From positions 49,980 through 113,979 of the forward strand of contig QCCT01000003.1 of the NCBI GenBank assembly GCA_003281165.1: DNA of 64,000 nt, in the 5' to 3' direction. Positions 35,958 through 44,476 of this stretch are shown in pieces. The notes below the pieces were generated by a model that did not search any database, had not been told where the DNA came from, and was given only the letters and a program-made list of their open reading frames with translations. Position numbers and translations under genes: made by a program. The stretch is from Prochlorococcus sp. AG-347-M18. Its GTDB lineage: Bacteria; Cyanobacteriota; Cyanobacteriia; PCC-6307; Cyanobiaceae. Within the stretch, counting starts at the first letter, position 1. Every line of letters begins with the position of its first letter.

Positions 35958-37862
35958 ATGGAAAAAGGCGAAATTCGTATTAATACCGAAAATATATTCC
36001 CAATTATCAAAAAGGCAGTATATTCTGACCATGAAATCTTTTTAAGAGAACTTGTTAGTAATGGTGTTGACGCAATTAGTAAAAGAAGAATGGCATCTAT
36101 GGCAGGTGATTGCGATAATACTGAGGAGGCTCAAGTAAAAATAACAATTAACCGTGAAAAAAATACGTTAACAATTTCCGATAATGGAATTGGAATGAAT
36201 GATGTAGAAATTAAGAAATACATAAATCAAGTTGCATTTTCTAGTGCTGAAGAATTCCTAACTAAATACAAAAAAGATAATGATGAATTCATAGGTCATT
36301 TTGGACTAGGTTTTTATTCCAGTTTCATGGTGGCAGATAAAGTTGATATATTAACTAAGTCGGCAATTGGAGAATCAAAAGCTTTCAAATGGTCTTGTGA
36401 TGGATCGCCAAATTTCACGTTAGAGGAATCAGAAAGAGCGACAATTGGCACAGATGTTATTCTTCACCTACTTGAAGAAGAAAAAGAGTTTATTGAGCCT
36501 GAAAGGATTAAATCACTTATAAAAAAATATTGTGATTTTATGCCAATAGATGTCTTATTAGAAGGAGAGACAATTAACAAGAAAAATCCTCCTTGGAGAA
36601 AACAACCTAGTGAATTAAAAGATGAAGATTACATTGAGTTGTATAAATACCTTTATCCTTTCCAGGGAGATCCACTGTTATGGATTCATCTAAATACAGA
36701 TTATCCATATGACATACAAGGAATATTGTATTTTCCAAAGTTGTCAGGTAGAGCTGATTGGGAAAAAGGAGAAATAAAACTATTTTGCAATCAAGTATTC
36801 GTAAGCGATTCAATTAAAGAGATAGTACCAAAATACCTTTTACCTCTAAGAGGAGTTATCGATTCTACAGATATACCACTAAATGTTAGTAGAAGTGCAT
36901 TACAAACAGATAGAAAAGTAAGGTCTATATCGTCATTTATCTCAAAAAAAATCGCTAATAAACTGAAGGATTTGATAAAAAATTCACCAGAATTTTATGC
37001 AGAAATTTGGGATTCAATCTCTGCTTTTATTAAAATCGGTGCTATCGAAGATGAAAAATTTGCTGATTTAGTAAATAACAGTATAATTTTCGAAACAATT
37101 ATAAATTCAGAGAAAGACGTAAATAAAGATATTGAAAATAAATCTCTCATCAAGTCCAATGATAAATATTTCACAACTCTCGCAAATTACAAAGAGCGAA
37201 ATAAATTAACAGATTCTAAAAAAATAATTTACTGTTCAGATTTGATTGCACAATCTAGTGCATTAAATATCTGTTTATCTGATAATAAAGAAGTTATCAA
37301 ATCAGATCCCTTAATTGACGCTCAATTTCTTCCATGGTTGGAAAGTAAAAATGAAGATTATCAATTCCAAAGAGTAGATTCAGAAATAAATGAACTAGAA
37401 GATAAAGAATCTAAAGAAATTGTGGATAAGGATGGCAAATCAAATACAGATAATCTTAGAGATACAGTAGTTAAGGCCCTTAACAATGAGAAAGTAACAG
37501 TTAAAGTCCAGTCACTTTCAAGTAAAGATGCTCCACCAGCGATGATCTTGCTTCCAGAACAAATGAGAAGAATTAATGATATGGGAGCTTACATGGAACA
37601 AAAAATGCCAGGCTTACCTGAATATCATGTTCTCTTAATTAACAAAGAACATCCTCTTATTGTGGGTCTTAATAAAATTACAGGCAACAAAATAATTATT
37701 GATAAAAAAGATCCTATTGAAAATCCATTGGCATCTAAAATTGCTAATCATGTCTACGATATGGCTAAGCTATCAGTGGGCGGATTAGATCAAGAACAGA
37801 TAATTAATTTACAAAATAATAATGCCGAATTAATTTCTGAATTACTTAATTCAACAAATTAA
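35958..37862 (+). CDS. htpG: Hsp90 chaperone
   Basis: A 634-residue bacterial Hsp90. The GHKL ATPase domain is shown by EIFLRELVSNGVDAISKRR (about 24-42), DNGIGM (about 74), GHFGLGFYSSFMVAD (about 116-130) and GTDVILHL. The middle domain carries RGVIDSTDIPLNVSRSALQ (about 295-313) with the conserved catalytic Arg. The C-terminal dimerisation domain ends without MEEVD, as is normal for bacteria. In cyanobacteria HtpG is important for heat and light stress. It is followed 39 bases later by rpmB. Confidence 0.97.
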   Translation: MEKGEIRINTENIFPIIKKAVYSDHEIFLRELVSNGVDAISKRRMASMAGDCDNTEEAQVKITINREKNTLTISDNGIGMNDVEIKKYINQVAFSSAEEFLTKYKKDNDEFIGHFGLGFYSSFMVADKVDILTKSAIGESKAFKWSCDGSPNFTLEESERATIGTDVILHLLEEEKEFIEPERIKSLIKKYCDFMPIDVLLEGETINKKNPPWRKQPSELKDEDYIELYKYLYPFQGDPLLWIHLNTDYPYDIQGILYFPKLSGRADWEKGEIKLFCNQVFVSDSIKEIVPKYLLPLRGVIDSTDIPLNVSRSALQTDRKVRSISSFISKKIANKLKDLIKNSPEFYAEIWDSISAFIKIGAIEDEKFADLVNNSIIFETIINSEKDVNKDIENKSLIKSNDKYFTTLANYKERNKLTDSKKIIYCSDLIAQSSALNICLSDNKEVIKSDPLIDAQFLPWLESKNEDYQFQRVDSEINELEDKESKEIVDKDGKSNTDNLRDTVVKALNNEKVTVKVQSLSSKDAPPAMILLPEQMRRINDMGAYMEQKMPGLPEYHVLLINKEHPLIVGLNKITGNKIIIDKKDPIENPLASKIANHVYDMAKLSVGGLDQEQIINLQNNNAELISELLNSTN

Positions 37863-37901
37863 GTCATGTGTTAAAATTTTTAAAGATTTAACTTAATAAA
37901 T

Positions 37902-38138
37902 ATGTCAAGAGTTTGCGAACTTACTGGTGCAAAAGCTAATAACGGGATGGCAGTGAGTCACTCACATATTCGTACAAAAAAATTGCAGCAAGTTAATCTC
38001 CAAAAAAGGAGACTATGGTGGGAAGAGGGAAAAAAATGGGTAAATATCAAAATAAGTACCAAAGCTATAAAATCTATACAAAAAGTAGGTTTAGATAAAT
38101 TTGCTAAATCAAATGGAGTTGATTTAAAAAAATTCTAG
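37902..38138 (+). CDS. rpmB: 50S ribosomal protein L28
   Basis: A 78-residue large-subunit protein. [21 protein letters not shown] at the N terminus with the [15 protein letters not shown] segment is typical L28. The positively charged composition fits rRNA binding. It lies between htpG and the peroxiredoxin, three to six bases before the latter, so it probably shares transcription. Confidence 0.97.
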   Translation: MSRVCELTGAKANNGMAVSHSHIRTKKLQQVNLQKRRLWWEEGKKWVNIKISTKAIKSIQKVGLDKFAKSNGVDLKKF

Positions 38139-38143
38139 ATTTG

Positions 38144-38677
38144 ATGAGAAATTTAGTAGCAAGTATATTAATACCATTTATTCTCTTATTTAATTGTAAT
38201 TCAGCCTTCTCTTTTGATTTTGCTCCTGAAATTGGAGATATTGCTCCCAACTTTCAGTTAGAAGGTTTTAATAAAAACATAAAAACAAAAACAACTTGGA
38301 AGTTAAGTGATTTTCAAGGTAAATGGCTTGTTATGTATTTTTATCCTAAAGACTTTACAGCAGGTTGCACCCTTGAAGCTAAAGGTTTTTCAGAATTAAA
38401 AAAAGATTTTTCAAAAAATAATGCCGAAATTGTTGGCATTAGTGCCGATAATCAAGATTCTCATGAAAGTTTCTGCAGCGAGAAGTCCATTAACTACACT
38501 TTATTATCTGATCCTGACGGAATTGTTAGTGATAAATATGGTTCCTGGATTCCTCCATTCTCAGATAGAAATACTTTTTTGATTTCTCCAGATGGGGAAA
38601 TTTCTTATAGATGGATTAGTGTTTTACCTATAAATCATGCTAAAGAAGTTCTCAACGTTTTAAAGAAAAAAATATAA
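38144..38677 (+). CDS. PrxQ/BCP-type peroxiredoxin with N-terminal signal
   Basis: About 177 residues from ATG 38144 (a TTG lies one codon upstream). Residues 1-23 are hydrophobic with a small-residue end (CNSAFSF), suggesting a signal peptide to the periplasm or thylakoid lumen. The thioredoxin fold follows with the peroxidatic Cys in FTAGCTLEAKGF. The position five residues later, which is Cys in E. coli BCP, is Lys; the likely resolving Cys is in SHESFCSEK, as in many PrxQ forms. It reduces peroxides using thioredoxin. It precedes the DUF2499/DUF3593 membrane pair and psaK. Confidence 0.9.
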   Translation: MRNLVASILIPFILLFNCNSAFSFDFAPEIGDIAPNFQLEGFNKNIKTKTTWKLSDFQGKWLVMYFYPKDFTAGCTLEAKGFSELKKDFSKNNAEIVGISADNQDSHESFCSEKSINYTLLSDPDGIVSDKYGSWIPPFSDRNTFLISPDGEISYRWISVLPINHAKEVLNVLKKKI

Positions 38678-38681
38678 AATT

Positions 38682-38984
38682 TTGCACGAATTATCATTTG
38701 GAACTTGGTTAATACATATCTCATCAGTAATAGAATGGATTGCTGCCATATTTGTCATAAATAAAATTTCTACATATAAAAACTATAATTTATTTTTTTG
38801 GTTAAGCCTCGCTATGGTCCCAAACTTAATAGGTGCTATGTGTGCGATCACTTGGCATATCTATGACAACCAGGAAAATCTTTACGGTCTAGTATCACTT
38901 CAAGGAATATTTACATTTATAGGTAATTCAACATTAGCCTTAGCAGCAATAAAAATTTTTAGAGGAAAAGAGACTTATGAATGA
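38682..38984 (+). CDS. DUF2499 family membrane protein
   Basis: A 100-residue hydrophobic protein of a family shared by cyanobacteria and plastids. Three membrane segments are likely (about 8-28, 36-58, 70-92); conserved polar residues include HISSVIEW in the first and ITWHIYDN in the second. The start is TTG at 38682 (MHELSFGTWLIH), because no ATG or GTG occurs before the first membrane segment. The stop overlaps the start of the DUF3593 gene by eight bases. Its function is unknown; location and distribution suggest a photosynthesis-related membrane role. Confidence 0.8.
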   Translation: MHELSFGTWLIHISSVIEWIAAIFVINKISTYKNYNLFFWLSLAMVPNLIGAMCAITWHIYDNQENLYGLVSLQGIFTFIGNSTLALAAIKIFRGKETYE

Positions 38985-39312
38985 TTTATTTTTAAAATTT
39001 ATAGAAAAATTAGGTTTAATCGATAACACATTTTTGTTCGCGGTATCAATAATTCCTTATGCAATATTTTTGTTCTACTTATATAAAATAAAATCTGTTA
39101 ATAATTTTGTAAAAACAGGATTTTCCTTAACTGTTTTATTCGTACTGATAACTATATTGGTATCTATCTTCACACTAAATTACTATAATAAAACTCTTGT
39201 TGAGGTTGACTTTCTGCATGGTTTAGCGGAATCCTTCCTAACTTTAAGTGATTTTGTTATTTTGTTTGGATTTATAAGGTTGTTAGATAGCTTAGAAGTA
39301 AACAACTCTTAA
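38977..39312 (+). CDS. DUF3593 family membrane protein
   Basis: A 111-residue protein with three predicted membrane segments (about 17-36, 46-66, 84-104) and the conserved block VDFLHGLAESFLTLSDF. It overlaps the DUF2499 gene by eight bases, implying coupled translation and probably a shared complex. The Glu, His and Asp buried in the last hydrophobic region are candidates for ligand or pigment contact, but this is speculation. psaK follows 66 bases later on the same strand. Confidence 0.8.
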   Translation: MNDLFLKFIEKLGLIDNTFLFAVSIIPYAIFLFYLYKIKSVNNFVKTGFSLTVLFVLITILVSIFTLNYYNKTLVEVDFLHGLAESFLTLSDFVILFGFIRLLDSLEVNNS

Positions 39313-39378
39313 GACCTTTTACAATTTTGTGTTTTTTAGGTAAAAGTGTTAGAGAATATATAAAAATAACGATTTTTT

Positions 39379-39639
39379 ATGTTTACTACATTATTTGCAG
39401 CTGCAGATCCAGCAACTTTTTCTTGGTCTCCAAAGTGTGCCATCGTAATGATTGCATGTAATGTTTTTGCTTATGCAATTGCCAGAGCAACTATAAGAAA
39501 ACCAAATGAAGGTTTTGAAATACCTAATTCAAAATTCTATGGTGGTTTAAGTCACGCTTCAGTTGTAGGTGCTAATTGCCTAGGTCATATTTTCGGGATT
39601 GGTGCAATCTTAGGATTAGCCTCACGTGGTGTTTTATAA
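39379..39639 (+). CDS. psaK: Photosystem I subunit PsaK
   Basis: An 86-residue peripheral PSI subunit with two membrane helices (about 18-36 and 60-82) separated by a basic loop (ATIRKPNEGFEIP). The start FAAADPATFSWSPK and the SHASVVGANCLGHIFGIGAILGL helix are diagnostic. PsaK sits at the edge of PSI and helps bind antenna. A seven-pair inverted repeat (CTTTTAC at 39316, GTAAAAG at 39340) lies in the 66-base leader, possibly separating its transcription from the upstream genes. Confidence 0.97.
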   Translation: MFTTLFAAADPATFSWSPKCAIVMIACNVFAYAIARATIRKPNEGFEIPNSKFYGGLSHASVVGANCLGHIFGIGAILGLASRGVL

Positions 39640-39660
39640 AAATTTATTTATTAAATTTTT
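39638..39660. terminator. A+T-rich hairpin between psaK and dxs
   Basis: AAAAATTTA (39638-39646) and TAAATTTTT (39652-39660) form a nine-pair stem with a five-base loop, with T-rich runs on both strands. It lies between two convergent genes, so it could act in both directions. Confidence 0.5.
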
Positions 39661-41548
39661 AATTATTTAACTTAAATTTCTTAACAATTTTATCTGCCAT
39701 CTGATCAGGCATAAGTTCTAACTTTTCTTTACTCTGATCAGGTGAAGCATGATCAACTAAAACATCGGGTATACCTATTCTGTATACGGGAAAAGTTAAT
39801 TCATTATCGTTAAATAATTCAACTATTGCAGAACCAAATCCACCTATTAAGGTTCCTTCTTCCATCGTTACCACTTTCTTAATTCTATTTGCTAAAGGGA
39901 TAATAAGATTTTTATCTAGAGGTTTAACAAATCTTGCATTAACAATACATGAATTAATGTTCATATTCTTTAGGATCTTTGCTGTTTCAATAGCTGATGC
40001 GACCATTGAACCATAAGCAATAATTAAAATATCTTCTCCTTCTTCAAGTATTTCAGCTTCGCCTATATTCAAAGGTTCCCAACCCTCATCCATTACAGCC
40101 ACTCCTAATCCAGAACCTCTAGGTATTCTTAAAGCTGTAGGACCCTTATGGTTAATAGATGTTATTAACATTCTCTGTAATTCAGACTCATCTTTTGGTG
40201 CCATCAATACAAAATTAGGTATCGATCTCATATAACTGATATCATACTGACCTTGGTGAGTAGGACCATCAGCTCCAACAATCCCAGCTCTATCAAGTAC
40301 GAAAGATACTGGTAAATTTTGTATACCTACATCATGAATTAATTGATCGAAGGCACGTTGAAGAAAAGTACTATAGATAGCTACAACAGGTTTAAGACCA
40401 TCACATGACATTCCTGCTGCGAGAGTAACTGCATGTTGTTCTGCTATCCCTACATCAATATATTGATCTGGGATATTTTTTTGCAATATATCTAAACCAG
40501 TACCTGTAGCCATTGCAGCTGTAATGCCTACAACTTTGCTGTCTTGTTCACAAATTTTCAATAAGGTTTGGCCAAATATTTTACTATAACTAACAGGCTT
40601 AGGTTTCTTTGATGGAATTGATTTCCCAGTTGTCAGATCAAATGCAGACTGTGCGTGATAACCAACTTGATCAGCTTCTGCATAAGGGTAACCCTTTCCT
40701 TTTGTTGTAACTACATGAACAAGTACAGGTTTTTTAAGTTTATGAGCAGCGTTAAAAGTATTAACTAAATTTCCGATATCATGACCATCAATAGGACCCA
40801 TATAAGTAAATCCAAGTTCCTCAAAAACAGCTCCAACCTTTGGCACAGCTAATCGTCTAACACTTCCTTTAATATTTTTTAGTTCTTCTGGAATATCTTT
40901 ACCAATTAAGGGAATATTTTTTACACTTTCTTGAACACTATCGGACAAAAATTGTAAAGGTGGACTAAGTCTTACCTTATTTAAGTAAGATGAAAGGGCG
41001 CCAACTGGAGGTGATATAGACATATCATTATCGTTTAATACTACAACCAAAGGAGTATCAGGAAGGTGACCTGCATGATTTATAGCTTCTAACGCCATTC
41101 CTCCCGTTAATGCTCCATCTCCAATAACAGCAACACATTTATAATTCTCACCTTTTCTGTCTCTAGCCATTGCCATGCCTAAAGCAGCAGATATAGATGT
41201 ACTTGCATGACCTGCTCCAAAATGGTCAAATTTACTCTCACTTCTTTTAAGATAACCGGCCACTCCATTTTGTTGCCTGAGTGAATCAAATTGATTGAAA
41301 CGACCTGTTATTAATTTGTGTGGATAACCTTGATGTCCAACATCCCAAACAACCTTATCAAAATCAAGATCAAGCGTTTGATATAAAGCCAATGTCAATT
41401 CAACTACACCCAAACCAGGGCCGAGATGTCCACCACTAGTAGATACTACTTGAAGATGTCTTTCTCTTATTTGACAAGCAATTTCCTCTAATTGTGAAAC
41501 TGTTAAGCCATGTAGTTGATTTGGATGACTTAACTCACTTAAAAGCAT
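39659..41548 (-). CDS. dxs: 1-deoxy-D-xylulose-5-phosphate synthase
   Basis: About 629 residues from ATG 41548 ([15 protein letters not shown]). A longer frame reaches TTG 41593, but the ATG gives the typical Dxs N terminus. This thiamine-dependent enzyme starts the MEP isoprenoid pathway from pyruvate and glyceraldehyde-3-phosphate, feeding carotenoids, phytol and plastoquinone. Motifs are [14 protein letters not shown], the thiamine motif [35 protein letters not shown] and [18 protein letters not shown]. It is divergent from ilvA and convergent with psaK. Confidence 0.97.
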   Translation of the reverse strand: MLLSELSHPNQLHGLTVSQLEEIACQIRERHLQVVSTSGGHLGPGLGVVELTLALYQTLDLDFDKVVWDVGHQGYPHKLITGRFNQFDSLRQQNGVAGYLKRSESKFDHFGAGHASTSISAALGMAMARDRKGENYKCVAVIGDGALTGGMALEAINHAGHLPDTPLVVVLNDNDMSISPPVGALSSYLNKVRLSPPLQFLSDSVQESVKNIPLIGKDIPEELKNIKGSVRRLAVPKVGAVFEELGFTYMGPIDGHDIGNLVNTFNAAHKLKKPVLVHVVTTKGKGYPYAEADQVGYHAQSAFDLTTGKSIPSKKPKPVSYSKIFGQTLLKICEQDSKVVGITAAMATGTGLDILQKNIPDQYIDVGIAEQHAVTLAAGMSCDGLKPVVAIYSTFLQRAFDQLIHDVGIQNLPVSFVLDRAGIVGADGPTHQGQYDISYMRSIPNFVLMAPKDESELQRMLITSINHKGPTALRIPRGSGLGVAVMDEGWEPLNIGEAEILEEGEDILIIAYGSMVASAIETAKILKNMNINSCIVNARFVKPLDKNLIIPLANRIKKVVTMEEGTLIGGFGSAIVELFNDNELTFPVYRIGIPDVLVDHASPDQSKEKLELMPDQMADKIVKKFKLNN

Positions 41549-41664
41549 TGAACAATATTTGGTATCTATATAATCTAAAACGCCGAGGTGCAAAATGAGT
41601 ATTTTTTTTGAAATAGATCATGTAATGTTTTATTAGATTAATAATTAATGCTAAAAATATAAAT

Positions 41665-43206
41665 ATGAATAATTATTTTGAAAAGATACTTCAAGCTGAA
41701 GTCTATGAAGTAGCAAAAAAAACACCACTAGAGAAAGCTCATAATTTAAGTAATACACTTAATAATGAAGTTTTTCTAAAAAGAGAAGATCTTCAAGATG
41801 TATTTTCATTCAAAATAAGAGGTGCATATAACAAAATGAGCAAGCTCAACAATTCACAGCTTGCTCAAGGAGTAATTACTTCAAGTGCTGGTAATCATGC
41901 TCAAGGGGTCGCACTTAGTGCTCTCAAGTTAAATTGCCAAGCAACAATATTAATGCCCATTACAACACCTTTGGTAAAAGTAAATGCCGTAAAAAATTTA
42001 AAAGCAAAAGTCATTCTATTTGGTGATAATTATGATGAAACGTACAAAGAGGCAATAAGGATTAGCCAAGAAAGAAATTTATGTTTTATTCATCCTTTTG
42101 ATGATCCTGATGTAATAGCAGGACAAGGAACAATAGCTATTGAACTTGAACAGCAACTAAATGACAAACCTTATGCAATTTATATTGCTGTTGGTGGTGG
42201 TGGATTGATATCAGGAATATCTTTATACATTAAAAAAATATGGCCTGAAGTAAAAATAATAGGCGTAGAACCTGAAGATGCTGACGCTATGACAAAATCC
42301 TTGGAAGAATCAAAAATCGTTGAATTATCCTCTGTCGGCCAATTTGCAGATGGAGTCGCAGTAAAAAAAATTGGTAAAAATACTTTTGAAATTGCTAGAA
42401 AATATATCGATAAGATGATTAGGGTTAATACTGATGAAATATGTGCTGCTATAAAAGATGTTTTTGAGGATACTAGATCAATACTAGAGCCCGCAGGAGC
42501 ATTATCAATTGCTGGGATGAAAAAAGATATTTTAAATTCGAATCATTCAAATAAAAAAATGGTTGCTATTGCATGTGGTGCAAATATGAATTTTGAGAGA
42601 CTTAGATTTGTGGCAGAGAGAGCAGAACTTGGAGAATGTAAAGAAGTAATGATGGCTGTTGAAATTCCAGAACGTGCTGGAAGTTTAATTGATTTTTGTA
42701 AGTTACTTGATAATAGAAATTTAACTGAATTTAGCTATAGGATGTCGAATTCTAAGAATGCCCAGATTTTTGTAGGAGTTCAAGTCTATGGGTTAAATGA
42801 TAAAAAAAATCTTTTAAGTGTATTTAGAAATTCGGAGTACTCATTTATTGACATAAGTGATGATGAATTATCTAAAAATCATCTCAGACATATGGTAGGT
42901 GGAAGATTACCAAAGAATTTTAAAGAAATGGATAATAGAAACTTTGTTGAGCTTTTGTACAGATTTGAGTTTCCTGAAAGGCCTGGCGCATTAATAAACT
43001 TCTTAAATAATATGAAATCATATTGGTCTATAAGCGTTTTTCACTACAGGAATTATGGTGCTGATGTAGGGAAAATTGTTATTGGAGTTTTAATCGATAG
43101 AAATGAAATTTTAGAATGGAATAAATTTGTAGAAATTCTAGGCTATAAATTCTGGGATGAAACTCAAAACGATACATATAAATTATTTCTTGGTGCATCA
43201 GATTGA
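41665..43206 (+). CDS. ilvA: Threonine dehydratase, biosynthetic
   Basis: A 513-residue PLP enzyme that makes 2-oxobutanoate from threonine for isoleucine. The catalytic Lys is in FSFKIRGAYNKM near residue 55; SSAGNHAQGVAL, the glycine loop VGGGGLISG and ACGANMNF complete the PLP domain. Two ACT-like regulatory repeats occupy about 325-510 (VEIPERAGSLIDFCKLL and FEFPERPGALINFLNNM), so isoleucine feedback is expected. The catabolic form would lack these repeats. scpB follows after about 30 bases. Confidence 0.96.
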   Translation: MNNYFEKILQAEVYEVAKKTPLEKAHNLSNTLNNEVFLKREDLQDVFSFKIRGAYNKMSKLNNSQLAQGVITSSAGNHAQGVALSALKLNCQATILMPITTPLVKVNAVKNLKAKVILFGDNYDETYKEAIRISQERNLCFIHPFDDPDVIAGQGTIAIELEQQLNDKPYAIYIAVGGGGLISGISLYIKKIWPEVKIIGVEPEDADAMTKSLEESKIVELSSVGQFADGVAVKKIGKNTFEIARKYIDKMIRVNTDEICAAIKDVFEDTRSILEPAGALSIAGMKKDILNSNHSNKKMVAIACGANMNFERLRFVAERAELGECKEVMMAVEIPERAGSLIDFCKLLDNRNLTEFSYRMSNSKNAQIFVGVQVYGLNDKKNLLSVFRNSEYSFIDISDDELSKNHLRHMVGGRLPKNFKEMDNRNFVELLYRFEFPERPGALINFLNNMKSYWSISVFHYRNYGADVGKIVIGVLIDRNEILEWNKFVEILGYKFWDETQNDTYKLFLGASD

Positions 43207-43236
43207 ATTTAAGGTAAATTAGGACAGATTTAGGTA

Positions 43237-43773
43237 ATAAAAATCAATCAATCTGATCTGAATACAGCCCCAATATCTGATATAGATCTAGTTACTAAAA
43301 TTGAAGCTGTTCTATATTTAAAAGGCAGACCAATAACAAAAAAGGATCTTTCAGTAATTACTAATTCTGATATCAACTCGATAAATGATGCAATTAAAGA
43401 TCTAAAAAGTAAATACTCTAATCCCAACTCAGCTATTGAATTAAATGAAGTTAATAACAGCTTTTCTTTGGAACTAAAATCTAGTCTTAATGAATTCGTC
43501 GATGATTTACTTCCTTCTGATTTGAAAACATCCGAATTAAGGACATTGGCAACCATTGCAATCAAGAAAAAGATCCTGCAATCCGATCTTATACTTCTTC
43601 GAGGTTCAGGAGCTTATGACCATATTAAAGAATTATTAGAAAAGAAGCTTATCATCAAACGGAAGCAAAAAGATGGTAGATCATATTGGTTATCATTATC
43701 AGAAAAGTTTTTTCAAACTTTTGCTGTTAGTAATGAATATCTCTCTAAGATAGGAAGCAGCAATAAGAAGTAA
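43237..43773 (+). CDS. scpB: Segregation and condensation protein B (non-standard start)
   Basis: About 178 residues if translation starts near 43237. ScpB has two winged-helix domains and works with Smc and ScpA in chromosome compaction. The core TKIEAVLYLKGRPITKKDL, ELRTLATIAIKKKILQSDLILLRG and KELLEKKLIIKRKQKDGRSYWL are clear. After the in-frame TAG at 43231 there is no ATG, GTG or TTG before this core; the first ATG in frame (43468) would remove the first winged helix. Candidates are ATA 43237, ATC 43243 and CTG 43258. AGG at 43232-43234 suits ATC or ATA. I give 43237 as the outer bound. Confidence 0.82.
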   Translation: MKINQSDLNTAPISDIDLVTKIEAVLYLKGRPITKKDLSVITNSDINSINDAIKDLKSKYSNPNSAIELNEVNNSFSLELKSSLNEFVDDLLPSDLKTSELRTLATIAIKKKILQSDLILLRGSGAYDHIKELLEKKLIIKRKQKDGRSYWLSLSEKFFQTFAVSNEYLSKIGSSNKK

Positions 43774-43801
43774 ATGTTAGGATATAATTAATTACAAAAA
43801 G

Positions 43802-44083
43802 ATGATGTTATCTGAGATTTTTGCAGTTCTGGGTCAAACTTTATCAATCTATTCTTTCATATTAATAATTAGAATTTTACTAACATGGTTTCCCGGTATT
43901 GATTGGAGTAATGGTGTTTTATCTGCATTAACTTCTATCACAGATCCATATTTAAACATTTTCAGAGGCATTATTCCTCCTATCGGTGGATTTGATATTT
44001 CATCATTATTAGCTTTTTTACTTTTAAATGTTATCCAAAATTTAATTACGAATCTCCAGTATGCTAGCTTGGGGTATAGCTGA
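43802..44083 (+). CDS. YggT family membrane protein
   Basis: A 93-residue protein with two membrane helices. SIYSFILIIRILLTWFPGIDW, the DPYLNIFRGIIPPIGGFDISSLLAFLLLNVIQ block and overall length match YggT/Ycf19-like proteins, which in cyanobacteria and plastids are linked to membrane and cofactor assembly or cell division (CCB3-type). The precise role here is unknown. Two ATGs lie in tandem at 43802 and 43805. It follows scpB by 28 bases and converges on the MazG-like gene with a two-base gap. Confidence 0.88.
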   Translation: MMLSEIFAVLGQTLSIYSFILIIRILLTWFPGIDWSNGVLSALTSITDPYLNIFRGIIPPIGGFDISSLLAFLLLNVIQNLITNLQYASLGYS

Positions 44084-44085
44084 AT

Positions 44086-44415
44086 TTATCTATCGTCTCC
44101 AGAGCCGCCTATCTTGCCTTTAGCTGCTCTTAATTTTAGTTTTTCAAGGTTTTGTAATGCAACATCTTCTAAATTAAAATTTAATTCTGTACAAAGATTC
44201 GACACATACCACAAAACATCACCTAACTCTTTTTTGATACCTAATTTTGATTCGTTATCAAATATTCCTTTTTTATCTCTGATAACCTTTTTTATTTTTT
44301 CTGCAACCTCACCAGCCTCTCCAACTAAACCAAGAGTTGGATAAATATTATTTGAACCTAAATCTGGATATTGTGCTGTTTCTCTAGCTTTTTTCTGATA
44401 AGTTTGAAAATCCAT
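44086..44415 (-). CDS. MazG-like nucleotide pyrophosphohydrolase
   Basis: A 109-residue all-alpha NTP pyrophosphohydrolase. The metal-binding helices are visible as GLVGEAGEVAEKIKK (about 29-43, ExxE-type) and ELGDVLWYVSNL (about 65-76, ExxD). Enzymes of this group hydrolyse (d)NTPs or related nucleotides to monophosphates. It is a short single-domain form, so not full-length MazG. It stands alone between convergent yggT-like and divergent pyk. Confidence 0.87.
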   Translation of the reverse strand: MDFQTYQKKARETAQYPDLGSNNIYPTLGLVGEAGEVAEKIKKVIRDKKGIFDNESKLGIKKELGDVLWYVSNLCTELNFNLEDVALQNLEKLKLRAAKGKIGGSGDDR

Positions 44416-44476
44416 GACTTAAATAACTAACTTTGGGTATGGTAAATTTATTTATATCTAGCAATATTATCTATAT

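Noticed and set aside
43248..43565. 105-residue minus-strand frame over scpB
   Set aside because: The plus strand encodes a clear ScpB, whose lack of an ATG explains why the reverse frame looks longer.
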